DNA of 64,000 nucleotides, taken from assembly GCA_964388485.1 (NCBI GenBank), contig CAYMAS010000006.1:1-64000 (forward strand), read 5' to 3'. The notes under the pieces are model-generated. The model did no database searches and was not told the DNA's origin. It saw only the letters and a list, made by a program, of their open reading frames with translations. Origin of the DNA: JBCDKH01 sp964388485. Its GTDB lineage: Bacteria; Planctomycetota; Phycisphaerae; Tepidisphaerales; Tepidisphaeraceae. Of this stretch, positions 24,015 through 31,950 are shown piece after piece (position 1 is the first letter of the stretch; each line of letters starts with the position of its first letter). The position numbers and the translations under genes are program-made.

Positions 24015-25667
24015 ATGTACAGCGACGTCGGATTCGAGCCGCGAAACGTCGGCGACGTCGACGTCGTCTATCACGAGGGGACGTTCCATCTCTTCCACCT
24101 CGTTCTCCCCAATCACGACTACATCGCCCACGCCGTCAGCGACGACGGACTCAACTGGCGTCGCGTTGAAAACGCATTATTCATCGGCAACCCCGGTGCG
24201 TGGGACGACGACGCGCTGTGGACGATGAACGTCAGCGGCGACCCGGACAAGCCGGGCTCGTGGCGAATGTTCTACACGGGCCTGAGCCGACGCGAGCGAG
24301 GCCGCGTGCAACGCATCGGCCTCGCAAAGAGCGATGACCTGATCCACTGGACGAAGGTGGACGATGGCAGCTATCCGATCGACGTCGCCCGCGGCGGCGA
24401 GACATTCTACGAGTCGTCGCTCAATGAAGGCCGCAAGTGGGTGAGCTTTCGCGATCCGCTCTTTTTCTGTGACGGCGACAAGCGTTTCCTGCTCGTCAGC
24501 GGGCGTGTGAAGTACGGGCCGGTGATTCGACGCGGATGTGTGGCGGTGGTCGAAGAGGTCGAGCCGGACCAGTGGGAGTTCCGACCGCCGCTCTACCACC
24601 CGCGGCGTTACGACGACGTCGAAGTGCCGGGACTCTTCAAGCTCGACGGCACGTACTTTCTACTCGGCAGTGTGCGTGAGGACGTGAAAGTTCGCTACTG
24701 GTACAGCGACACGCTCAAGGGGCCGTGGCGGAACTTTTTCGACAACGTGCTGCTGCCCCAGGGGAACTATGCGGCCCGGACGTGCGTCTATCCGCTGGAG
24801 GCACAAGAGATTGACGATGACGGTCGCTTGCGAGGCGAGGCGATCAGCTCCAGCGACATTTGCGACCTCGACGGCTGCGGCCGATTGGTCTTCAACTTCT
24901 ACTTCACCGGCACCAGCCCCGCCGCCAGCAAGTGGGGCCAGGCCCGCAACCTGATGCCGCCGCCCAAGCGGCTGTGCGTCCACGCCGACGGCCGGCTGAT
25001 GCTCAAGAGCTTCGACGGCTTCAACCGAGCCGTCCGCCGCACCCTCCAGGCCACCGATCTGGCCCCGCTTCGTCCCATCGCGGGCAACCCAGATTCCAGC
25101 GTCGGCTCGAACGACCTTGACTGCTGGTTCGGCAGCGAAGCGGGCTTCGAGACGTTTCTGCTCCAAGGGACGCACCGTGATTTTCGCCTGCGGGGATCGC
25201 TGAGCCTCGAAGGCCGCGGCAAGTGCGGATTCGTCTTCCGCCTCAACGAGCCGACCACCAGCGGCTACTACCTGTCGCTCGACTTGCAAAAAGGCCTCGC
25301 CCAGCTACGCAGCTGGAAAAGCAACTACAACGACCTGTCTTACGAAGACGGCGTCAGCCCGGCCATGAGCGGCCCGATGCCCGGCGCGACCGACGAAGGC
25401 GTCGGCGAGAATGCCTTCGCTTTTCGGGCGATCCAGTCCGCCAACTTCCTGTCGAACCGCACCGGCCCCTGGGAATTCGAACTGCTCGCCTACGGCCGAT
25501 ACATCGAGTTCAGCATCGACGGCTACGTCCGGCTGTCGCTCGTCGACGACACCTTCCGCGACGGCCGCCTCGGCTTCTATGCAGAGACGGCTCACATCCG
25601 CGTCGACCAGCTCGAGCTCGACCACCTCTACCCGCCTCACGACGAAGCCGCGGCGCTGACGCCGTAG
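24015..25667 (+). CDS. Beta-propeller glycoside hydrolase, GH32/GH43-like, with C-terminal beta-sandwich
   Basis: The 550-residue product has an N-terminal five-bladed propeller typical of the GH32/43/68 superfamily: GDVDVVYHEGTFHLFH (putative nucleophile Asp), IAHAVSDDGLNW, SFRDPLFF (RDP motif) and VEVPGLFKLDGTYFLL (acid/base Glu). The last 190 residues form a beta-sandwich (KCGFVFRLNEPTTSGYYLSL) like the C-terminal module of GH32 enzymes. The standard WMNDPNG box is not conserved, so the substrate (fructan, arabinoside or other) is open. There is no signal peptide, so it should act in the cytoplasm on imported oligosaccharides. A Shine-Dalgarno AAGGAA lies nine bases before ATG 24015. Its last 31 bases overlap the convergent FAD-protein gene. 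Confidence 0.78.
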   Translation: MYSDVGFEPRNVGDVDVVYHEGTFHLFHLVLPNHDYIAHAVSDDGLNWRRVENALFIGNPGAWDDDALWTMNVSGDPDKPGSWRMFYTGLSRRERGRVQRIGLAKSDDLIHWTKVDDGSYPIDVARGGETFYESSLNEGRKWVSFRDPLFFCDGDKRFLLVSGRVKYGPVIRRGCVAVVEEVEPDQWEFRPPLYHPRRYDDVEVPGLFKLDGTYFLLGSVREDVKVRYWYSDTLKGPWRNFFDNVLLPQGNYAARTCVYPLEAQEIDDDGRLRGEAISSSDICDLDGCGRLVFNFYFTGTSPAASKWGQARNLMPPPKRLCVHADGRLMLKSFDGFNRAVRRTLQATDLAPLRPIAGNPDSSVGSNDLDCWFGSEAGFETFLLQGTHRDFRLRGSLSLEGRGKCGFVFRLNEPTTSGYYLSLDLQKGLAQLRSWKSNYNDLSYEDGVSPAMSGPMPGATDEGVGENAFAFRAIQSANFLSNRTGPWEFELLAYGRYIEFSIDGYVRLSLVDDTFRDGRLGFYAETAHIRVDQLELDHLYPPHDEAAALTP

Positions 25668-27325
25668 CCGGCATCGAGCATCGCCTCGGCCGCCAGTTGG
25701 GCCGTGTAGTTGCACGCCTGCAAGCCGTACGAGTAAGGCCGCAATCCCAGTGCATGGGTGAAGGCGATGTCGTAGATCCGCGGGTTCGCCTTGCCGTCGC
25801 TGCCGATCACGCGGTAGCCGTTGTCGATCTGAATCCCAGGCAATTCCGACTTCTCCACCGACGCCGCCCTGACGCTGCCGTCGGAGACAAGCGTCTCGAA
25901 CGGAAACGTCTCGAGATTCACCGGACTTTCGCCTGAGCAGTCGACGAACATCTGGAACGTTTCGCTCTCGATTTCACCGTCGCGTTCGACTTCCAGGATC
26001 GTCCGGCCATCGGCTCGTGCTTCGATGCTGACAAAGCCTTCCACCAGATCCAATCGACCCGCATCGCGAAGCGCCAGCAGCGTCGTCGCCGACTGGATCG
26101 GCAACGCCGCGATGACGTTCATCAGGAACGGCATCACCAGCTTGCGAAGCGTCTGATGATCGTCAGCTGGCATGAACTCGGCGTGGTAGTTCAGCGTGAA
26201 CATCAAATCGTCGAGCACCTCTTTCCAACGGATCGGCCGATCGCGGTTGAGCGATTGTCTCGCCTCGGGTAGCTCCTGCCGCATGCCGTCGAACGGGTCG
26301 ATGTAGGTGTGATCTTCCTCCATCGCCTCGACGAAGCCGGCGAGGTTCATGGTGCCGTCCCGCATCGCCGCCGCCTGCTCCGGCAGGCCGTCGTGCTCCA
26401 GAGCGTCCGCCAGCGGCTTGCGACAGACGCGGTCGAAGTAGTCGTCGATCCGCAAAAAGCCACGCGCGTCGCGTAGGTCCAGCAACCTTTCACGACTCAC
26501 GTGCCGATACGGCTGCCGCATCGCCTCACGCTGCTCGTATTGCAAATGAGGCAGCCACCCCTCTGCCGAGTGCAGGACGATCCGGAAGTCCGGTGCCGCC
26601 GGGTCGGGCTCGAAGATCATCGCCCCGCCGACTTGGCGGAACGTGCCGTGGCGGTGGGCGAGGCTGGAGACGACGTCGAAGGCGGAAAGCGACGCACCGA
26701 GCGTGCCGATGGGGTGGTTGAGGAATTGGCCGTCCTTCGGCAGCAGCTTGCTGATGGGCCAGGGCGAGGCGAAGTAGCCGTTGGCCGGATCGTCACCGTC
26801 CTCCTGCGTGTGACCGGTGGCGATGACAAAGGTGTCGAACGACTCCTCGTTGCCGTGGCTGGTAACGATCACGCGTTCGCCGTCGTCGCGAGCGTCCTGG
26901 ACCGGCGTCTCTATTCGAATCTCTACGTGAATATCCTCCGATTCCAGCGCCTTGGCCACTTTCTGAAACTGCGCTTCGAGATACTCGCCCAGCAGGACCC
27001 GCGGATACGTCTCCGCGGCACTGATCGCGTCGCGTCGCAGGCCGAAGGTCGACAGCTTCTCGTCATCCGCCCGCTGAAGCCAGCCGGCGAACGTCTCCGG
27101 CAGCTTCGGCAGCTCCTCGCTCGAAATGTTGCAGATGTTGACTACGTCCGTCGTCGCCGGGTTGTACGGCATGCCCATGCCGACGCGTCGGCCGGCTTCG
27201 AAGACGACGATGCGATCGAGCCGCATTCTCTCCTTCACGCGGTCGACCCGCTCCAGCAGATTCCTCAGCAGGTACAACGACGTGGCTCCGGCCCCGACAA
27301 CGGCAAGCGAACGACCCTCGGACAT
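25637..27325 (-). CDS. FAD/NAD(P)-binding protein (NAD_binding_9-type)
   Basis: The 562-residue protein opens with a dinucleotide-binding loop (LAVVGAGATSLYLLRNLL) and an extended first strand (RIVVFEAGRRVGMGMPYNP), the typical start of FAD-NAD(P)-binding proteins related to N-hydroxylating and L-lysine-oxidising enzymes. FVIATGHTQE (ATG motif) is near residue 170 and FVDCSGESPVN near 470. RIYDIAFTHALGLRPYSYGLQ close to the C-terminus resembles the second FAD-contact region. The substrate is unknown. It is divergent from the molybdenum cofactor operon (81-base gap) and tail-to-tail with the GH32-like gene. No membrane segment is seen. Confidence 0.8.
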   Translation of the reverse strand: MSEGRSLAVVGAGATSLYLLRNLLERVDRVKERMRLDRIVVFEAGRRVGMGMPYNPATTDVVNICNISSEELPKLPETFAGWLQRADDEKLSTFGLRRDAISAAETYPRVLLGEYLEAQFQKVAKALESEDIHVEIRIETPVQDARDDGERVIVTSHGNEESFDTFVIATGHTQEDGDDPANGYFASPWPISKLLPKDGQFLNHPIGTLGASLSAFDVVSSLAHRHGTFRQVGGAMIFEPDPAAPDFRIVLHSAEGWLPHLQYEQREAMRQPYRHVSRERLLDLRDARGFLRIDDYFDRVCRKPLADALEHDGLPEQAAAMRDGTMNLAGFVEAMEEDHTYIDPFDGMRQELPEARQSLNRDRPIRWKEVLDDLMFTLNYHAEFMPADDHQTLRKLVMPFLMNVIAALPIQSATTLLALRDAGRLDLVEGFVSIEARADGRTILEVERDGEIESETFQMFVDCSGESPVNLETFPFETLVSDGSVRAASVEKSELPGIQIDNGYRVIGSDGKANPRIYDIAFTHALGLRPYSYGLQACNYTAQLAAEAMLDAGYGVSAAASS

Positions 27326-27406
27326 CGACTGCGGAAGCTACGGCACCTGCGTCTCGGCGAGAACGGTTGATCTACAAGCGACATCAAGCCGCTACGCTTG
27401 GCCGCC

Positions 27407-27904
27407 ATGACGACCGACGATCTGCCTGTATGGGACGCGGAGCTCGTTCACATCATCACCAGTCGCGGCCACGACTACTGGGGCAAAAAGGGCCAAGGCC
27501 GACTTCAGCACGGTTACGAGCTTCGCGAGGAAGTCCGGGCGGTGGAGCAGATGGGGCTCGAAGGCGACCGCTACTTCGGCGAAAGGCCAGGCGGCAAGGC
27601 GCAGGTCACCTTCATCAACGCCGACGTCATCGATCAGGTGAAAGCGGACTTCAAGCTGCCGAACCTGCCGCCGGGCGTCTTTCGGCGCAACCTCGTCGTG
27701 CGCGGCGTCGAGTTGAGCGAATGGCTCGGCAAGCCATTCGTTTTTCAGGGCGTGTCATTCGAGGGCAGCCAAGAGTGCAAGCCGTGCGAGTGGATGGACC
27801 GCTCCATCGCACCCGGCGCCCGCCTGTTCCTGAAGCAGCCGTTCTACGGCGGCCTGCGGGCTCGGGTCCTTTCCACCGGCACCCTGCGACTGGGTCGGCA
27901 TTGA
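27407..27904 (+). CDS. MOSC domain protein
   Basis: The 165-residue protein is a stand-alone MOSC domain, the beta-strand-rich fold that handles molybdenum cofactor or its sulfur. Landmarks are MGLEGDRYFGERPGGKAQVT, FRRNLVVRGVELSEWLG, and ECKPCEWMDRSIAPGAR, the last with the conserved cysteine of the family. ATG 27407 is chosen over a TTG three codons upstream. It is the first gene of the molybdopterin operon and its stop overlaps the proposed TTG start of moaA, so a role in cofactor maturation or transfer is likely. Confidence 0.9.
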   Translation: MTTDDLPVWDAELVHIITSRGHDYWGKKGQGRLQHGYELREEVRAVEQMGLEGDRYFGERPGGKAQVTFINADVIDQVKADFKLPNLPPGVFRRNLVVRGVELSEWLGKPFVFQGVSFEGSQECKPCEWMDRSIAPGARLFLKQPFYGGLRARVLSTGTLRLGRH

Positions 27905-28872
27905 ACGCGTTGCACGACCATTTCGGCCGTCGGTTTCGCAAGCTGCGGATCAGCCTGACGCACGCGTGCAACTTCCGCTGCACGTACTGCCGACCGGCCC
28001 AAGGCGTCGCGGTGCCGCCGGAGAGCCAGCTGTTGAGCTTCGACGACATCGTCCGTGTGACGCGAGTGGCCAGGTCGTTCGGCATGAACCGCATCCGCCT
28101 GACCGGTGGCGAACCGTTGTTGCGGCAAAACGTGGTGGAACTCGTCAGGCGCCTGCGGGACGAGGTCGGGCTCGACGGTCTGGGGATGACGACCAACGCC
28201 ACGAGGCTGCCGGCGATGGCGATGAGGCTGGTCGATGCCGGTCTCCGCAGCGTCAACATCAGCCTCGACACGGTCAATCGCCGCACTGCCGCTGAATTGG
28301 CTCGGGCGGACGTGCTGGCGGAGATCCTCTTGGGAATCGATGCCGCTATGGGTGCCGGCCTGACCGTAAAGCTCAACGCGGTCATCGTGCCGGACGTCAA
28401 TGACGACGCTGCCGACTTGGCTGCGCTGGTCGACTTCACCGAAGAGCACCGCCTGCCGCTGCGGTTCATCGAGTACATGCCGATGGGCAGCGTCGACGTC
28501 GGCACTGTTACCGCTGCCGAGATTCGCCGCCGTCTTTCGAGCGTTGGGGTTCCACTGACGCCCAAACCACGTCATCACCCTGCCGATCCCGCCGAGCCGT
28601 TCGTCACAGATGCCGGCCACGAGATCGGCTTCATCCACTCGATCAGCGATCACTTCTGTGACGCCTGCGACCGCATGCGGCTCACTGCCGAAGGCACGCT
28701 GCGGCCGTGTCTCCACCAAGACGCCGAGGTCGACCTTCGGCCGGTGCTGCACGACGATGACGCCCTCACCGCCGCCTTCACCCAGGCTGCGTCGCTCAAG
28801 TGGGCGGGTCACCGGATCCGCGACTTCGTGCCGCTGACCGTCCGCCGCGAGATGGTGACGCTCGGCGGCTGA
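27901..28872 (+). CDS. moaA: GTP 3',8-cyclase (molybdopterin step 1)
   Basis: The 323-residue radical-SAM enzyme converts GTP to 3',8-cyclo-GTP. The N-terminal cluster motif THACNFRCTYC (CxxxCxxC) and the second C-terminal cluster (HFCDACDRMRLTAEG...RPC) are both intact, LTGGEPLLR is the SAM-contact motif, and the protein ends with the functional Gly-Gly tail. The start is probably TTG 27901 (overlapping the MOSC stop) or TTG 27910; there is no ATG between the MOSC gene and the first cluster. The frame is open far upstream but that part is out of phase with the MOSC gene and not real. Confidence 0.93.
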   Translation: MNALHDHFGRRFRKLRISLTHACNFRCTYCRPAQGVAVPPESQLLSFDDIVRVTRVARSFGMNRIRLTGGEPLLRQNVVELVRRLRDEVGLDGLGMTTNATRLPAMAMRLVDAGLRSVNISLDTVNRRTAAELARADVLAEILLGIDAAMGAGLTVKLNAVIVPDVNDDAADLAALVDFTEEHRLPLRFIEYMPMGSVDVGTVTAAEIRRRLSSVGVPLTPKPRHHPADPAEPFVTDAGHEIGFIHSISDHFCDACDRMRLTAEGTLRPCLHQDAEVDLRPVLHDDDALTAAFTQAASLKWAGHRIRDFVPLTVRREMVTLGG

Positions 28873-28895
28873 GGCGACTTGCGTAAGCTGGCTTT

Positions 28896-29141
28896 GTGCG
28901 ACAACGTGTGCTGCTCTTCGGTCCGCAGGCTCGCGATGCCGGGCGTCGCGAGGTGGCGTTGGAGCTTTCCGACACGCCAACCGTCACCGACGTTCTGCGG
29001 CAACTGGCGCAGGCGGAACCGTCGCTCAAATCGTCCCTCGCCACGAGTCGCCTGGCGGTGAACCACAAGTTTGCCGATGCCGCGGCTCGCGTCGAGGCGA
29101 CGGACGAACTCGCCTTGATCGGCCTTATTTCCGGCGGATGA
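28896..29141 (+). CDS. moaD: Molybdopterin synthase small subunit (sulfur carrier)
   Basis: The 81-residue ubiquitin-like protein ends in ISGG, the C-terminus that is thiocarboxylated to supply sulfur to cyclic pyranopterin monophosphate. Body motifs VLLFGPQARDAGR, TVTDVLRQLAQ and LAVNHKF fit MoaD, and DELALIGLISGG is the usual end. The start is GTG 28896. The stop overlaps the moaE ATG (ATGA at 29138), which couples the two subunits. Confidence 0.92.
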   Translation: MRQRVLLFGPQARDAGRREVALELSDTPTVTDVLRQLAQAEPSLKSSLATSRLAVNHKFADAAARVEATDELALIGLISGG

Positions 29142-29533
29142 ACGTCGTACCGAAGATTCTCATCGACCTGCACACCGGCCCCCTGCCGCCGCAGCCGCAA
29201 CCGTCAGTCGCCGATTGCGGAGCGGTCGTCTCCTTCGACGGCGTCGTTCGGCCGAGGGAGAACGAGCGACGCCTTCGCGGTCTCGACTACGAGCAGTACC
29301 CGCCGATGACAGCGTCGGAGCTGAAGCGACTCGCCGCCGAAGTCGCACGGAAGCACGGCCTGCACCTCATGACGATCCGCCACAGCGTCGGCTTTGTGCC
29401 CGTCGAAGCAACCTCGTTCCGGCTGGTCGTCGCCGCGCCGCACCGGGCCCAAGCCCTTGCTGCTATGAGCGAGTTCATCGATCGGATGAAGCAGGAGGTA
29501 CCGCTCTGGAAGGTGCCGCTCTTCGCGGATTGA
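29138..29533 (+). CDS. moaE: Molybdopterin synthase catalytic subunit
   Basis: The 131-residue subunit pairs with MoaD to insert the dithiolene sulfurs. Conserved stretches are CGAVVSFDGVVRPRENERR, LDYEQYPPMTASEL (near YE(A/Q)Y), IRHSVGFVPV, and the catalytic-lysine region FIDRMKQEVPLWKVPLF. It is shorter than many homologues but keeps all core motifs. Translation is coupled to moaD by a four-base overlap. Confidence 0.93.
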   Translation: MNVVPKILIDLHTGPLPPQPQPSVADCGAVVSFDGVVRPRENERRLRGLDYEQYPPMTASELKRLAAEVARKHGLHLMTIRHSVGFVPVEATSFRLVVAAPHRAQALAAMSEFIDRMKQEVPLWKVPLFAD

Positions 29534-29555
29534 GCCGGGTCTCCTACGGTCGGTT

Positions 29556-30527
29556 GTGGCCGAGGATCTGACGCATCTCGACGCGGCCGGGCAGGCGCGG
29601 ATGGTCGATGTCGGCGACAAGCCGATGACGCAGCGACGGGCGACGGCAGAGGCGACGGTGCGGATCAATGCCGAGCTTTCCGCCGCTATTGTGGAAGATC
29701 GCGTGAAAAAGGGCGACGTCCTCGCCACGGCCCGCTTCGCCGGCATCACGGCGGCGAAGAGGACGAGCGACCTGATCCCGCTGTGTCACCCGCTGCCCCT
29801 TGATGCCGTCGATGTCGATGCGATCCTCGAAGGCGAGCGGGTGCGAATTACTGCGACCGTCGCGACGACCTACCGCACCGGCGTCGAGATGGAAGCGATG
29901 ACGGCCGCGAGCGTGGCGGCGTTGACGGTGGTCGACATGGGCAAGAGCCTCGACCGCGGCATCGAGATCGAGCACGTTTGCCTGCTCAGCAAGACCGGCG
30001 GCCGAGGCGGAGCTGTGGGCGAGCAAACGCCGCGCGACGTCTGCGTGCTGACTGTCAGCGACCGCGTCAGCCGGGGCGAGCGACCCGACGAAGGTGGTCC
30101 GGCTGTTGCCGCTTGGACGACGCGTCATCTGGCGGCGAAACTTCAGACGGCGACCGTGCCGGACGAAGCCGACCGGATCCGTGACGCGATCACAAAGTGG
30201 CTGCTGGCCGATCCTGCGCTCATTTTCACGACCGGCGGCACCGGCTTGTCGCCGCGAGACGTCACGCCCGAAGCCGTCGCCCCGCTGCTCGATCGGCCGC
30301 ACCCGCAGCTGCTCGACCTCGCCCGCCAACGCCTGCTCGCGACCGTCCCCAAGGCTGCCCTCTCGCGCGGCGTCGCCGGCGTCAGCGGCCGCACGCTCGT
30401 CCTGACTTTGCCCGGCTCGCCACGCGGTGCCGTCGAGACCCTCGACGCCTTGGCCGACGTGTTGCCGCACGCCTTGAAGGTCCTTCGAGACGAGGACGAT
30501 CCGCACGCTTCATCGGGGGCGGGATGA
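29556..30527 (+). CDS. moaCB: Fused cyclic pyranopterin monophosphate synthase and molybdopterin adenylyltransferase-like protein (MoaC-MoaB/MogA)
   Basis: The 323-residue product joins two enzymes. Residues about 1-155 are MoaC: MVDVGDKPMTQRRATAEA, LIPLCHPLPLDAV, and EMEAMTAASVAALTVVDMGK with the catalytic lysine. Residues about 160-315 are MoaB/MogA: VLTVSDRVSRGERPDEGGP, FTTGGTGLSPRDVTPEAV (signature), and LVLTLPGSPRGAVE. The enzyme should therefore make cyclic pyranopterin monophosphate and also adenylate molybdopterin. The start is GTG 29556; the stop overlaps the modA ATG. Fusions of this type are known in other bacteria. No moeA is seen, so metal insertion must be encoded elsewhere. Confidence 0.92.
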   Translation: MAEDLTHLDAAGQARMVDVGDKPMTQRRATAEATVRINAELSAAIVEDRVKKGDVLATARFAGITAAKRTSDLIPLCHPLPLDAVDVDAILEGERVRITATVATTYRTGVEMEAMTAASVAALTVVDMGKSLDRGIEIEHVCLLSKTGGRGGAVGEQTPRDVCVLTVSDRVSRGERPDEGGPAVAAWTTRHLAAKLQTATVPDEADRIRDAITKWLLADPALIFTTGGTGLSPRDVTPEAVAPLLDRPHPQLLDLARQRLLATVPKAALSRGVAGVSGRTLVLTLPGSPRGAVETLDALADVLPHALKVLRDEDDPHASSGAG

Positions 30528-31312
30528 GGAACCCGCCGCCGAAGCGCTTTATGAGCTTGCACGTGTCGCCCGTGCTGCTCGGCATCTACCTGTGCTTGGG
30601 CGTCGCGTTCCTGACGATCGGGCTCTTCGTCGGAATTAAGAGGCCCGTTCCGCTCAGGATCGGCAGCGCGTCGAGCCTGGAAGAGCCGCTGCGGGCGATG
30701 TCGCTGCCGATCCAGCAGACGTCGGAACGCGTACCGCAGATGATCTTCGCGAGCTCGGCCCAACTTGCCGCCCAGCAGCGAGCCGGAGCGGGCTACGACA
30801 TCGTCCTCCTAGCTGACGCGGATCTTGCGACCGAGTTTGAACAGCGGGAACGGGCGATACTGTTCATCGGCAATCGACTCGTCGTCGCCAAGCGGCCGCA
30901 TGTCGAGGTGGCCGAGCTTCAGGACTTGGCGGCGCTTGATCGCGTCGCCATCGCAGCGCCCGGTGGTCCGCCGCTTGGCCGATATACGGAGCAGGCACTC
31001 GAAGCCGCCGGCGTTAGCCTCGGCGACGGCACCGTCTTTGCGCCCACTGCGACGAGGACGCTGTGGCACCTCACCCACGGTGATGCCGATGCCGCCATCG
31101 TCTTCGCCAGCCAACTGCGCCAGCAGCATCCGCGGGCGGAGGTGACGGTGGAAATCGATCCGGCGACACACGATCCGATTGTCTACGTCGCGGTGGCCTT
31201 GTCGGACGATCCGGCTGTCGATCAGGTGATCGATTGGCTGACGAGCGACGAAGCGAAGGCGATGCTGCTGGAGCACGGATTCTCGCCGCTGCCGGGAGAG
31301 CGGGAGCCGTGA
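30524..31312 (+). CDS. modA: Molybdate ABC transporter substrate-binding protein, membrane-anchored
   Basis: The 262-residue protein resembles ModA: LRIGSASSLEEPLRAM (first anion-binding strand), IFASSAQLAAQQRAG, YDIVLLADAD, NRLVVAKRP and IAAPGGPPLGRYTEQALEAAG follow the usual order, and a HGDADAAIVFASQL segment gives the hinge. Instead of a cleavable signal it has an N-terminal hydrophobic helix (LLGIYLCLGVAFLTIGLFVG), so it is probably tethered to the inner membrane. The start ATG 30524 overlaps the moaCB stop. modB follows with a GTGA overlap. Confidence 0.83.
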   Translation: MRNPPPKRFMSLHVSPVLLGIYLCLGVAFLTIGLFVGIKRPVPLRIGSASSLEEPLRAMSLPIQQTSERVPQMIFASSAQLAAQQRAGAGYDIVLLADADLATEFEQRERAILFIGNRLVVAKRPHVEVAELQDLAALDRVAIAAPGGPPLGRYTEQALEAAGVSLGDGTVFAPTATRTLWHLTHGDADAAIVFASQLRQQHPRAEVTVEIDPATHDPIVYVAVALSDDPAVDQVIDWLTSDEAKAMLLEHGFSPLPGEREP

Positions 31313-31950
31313 GCACCATCGACGCCGCGTGGCTGACGGTGCAGGTTGCGGCAGTCGCGACAGCGCTGGCGACACTGGTCGCGGTGCCGGCGGCGTGGGT
31401 GCTGCGGGACCGCCGCGGCGTCGGCAAGACGGTGGGCGAGTCGGTGATCCTCCTGCCGCTGGTGATGCCGCCGACGGTCGTGGGCCTCGGGCTCGTCTAC
31501 CTGCTCGGCAGCCGCGGGCCGTTCGGCTGGATCGGTTTGCCGCTGGTCTTCACGCAAGCCGGCGCAGTCATTGCCGCTGCGACAGTGGCGTTGCCGTTGA
31601 TCTACCTGCCGACGCGGGCGGCGTTGCGGTCGGTCGACGCAGACCTGGTCGATGCCGCACTGATTTTGGGTGCGGATCGCCGGTCGGTCCTGTGGCACGT
31701 CTTCCTGCCGTTGGCGAGCCGGGGCATCGTCGCGGGGATCGTCCTTGGTGCCGCACGGGCGGCGGGCGAGTTCGGGGCGACGCTGATGGTCTTCGGCTGG
31801 CAGCCGGGGCGACAGACGTTGCCGATCGCGATCTACGCCAGCTTCGAGCGCGGCAACCTGACTGCCGCCGTCGGCCCGGCGGCGGTTTTGGCGGTCGTCG
31901 CTGTCGTGTTGATGCTGCTCTACAACCGACTCGATCCACGCGATCTATGA
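31309..31950 (+). CDS. modB: Molybdate ABC transporter permease
   Basis: The 213-residue inner-membrane protein has five or six helices. PLVMPPTVVGLGLVYLLG and the EAA-loop region RAAGEFGATLMVFGWQPG are characteristic of ModB. The start GTG 31309 overlaps the modA stop. No modC-type ATPase follows; the gene ends tail-to-tail with infC, overlapping it by six bases. The ATPase must be supplied from another locus. Confidence 0.9.
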   Translation: MSTIDAAWLTVQVAAVATALATLVAVPAAWVLRDRRGVGKTVGESVILLPLVMPPTVVGLGLVYLLGSRGPFGWIGLPLVFTQAGAVIAAATVALPLIYLPTRAALRSVDADLVDAALILGADRRSVLWHVFLPLASRGIVAGIVLGAARAAGEFGATLMVFGWQPGRQTLPIAIYASFERGNLTAAVGPAAVLAVVAVVLMLLYNRLDPRDL

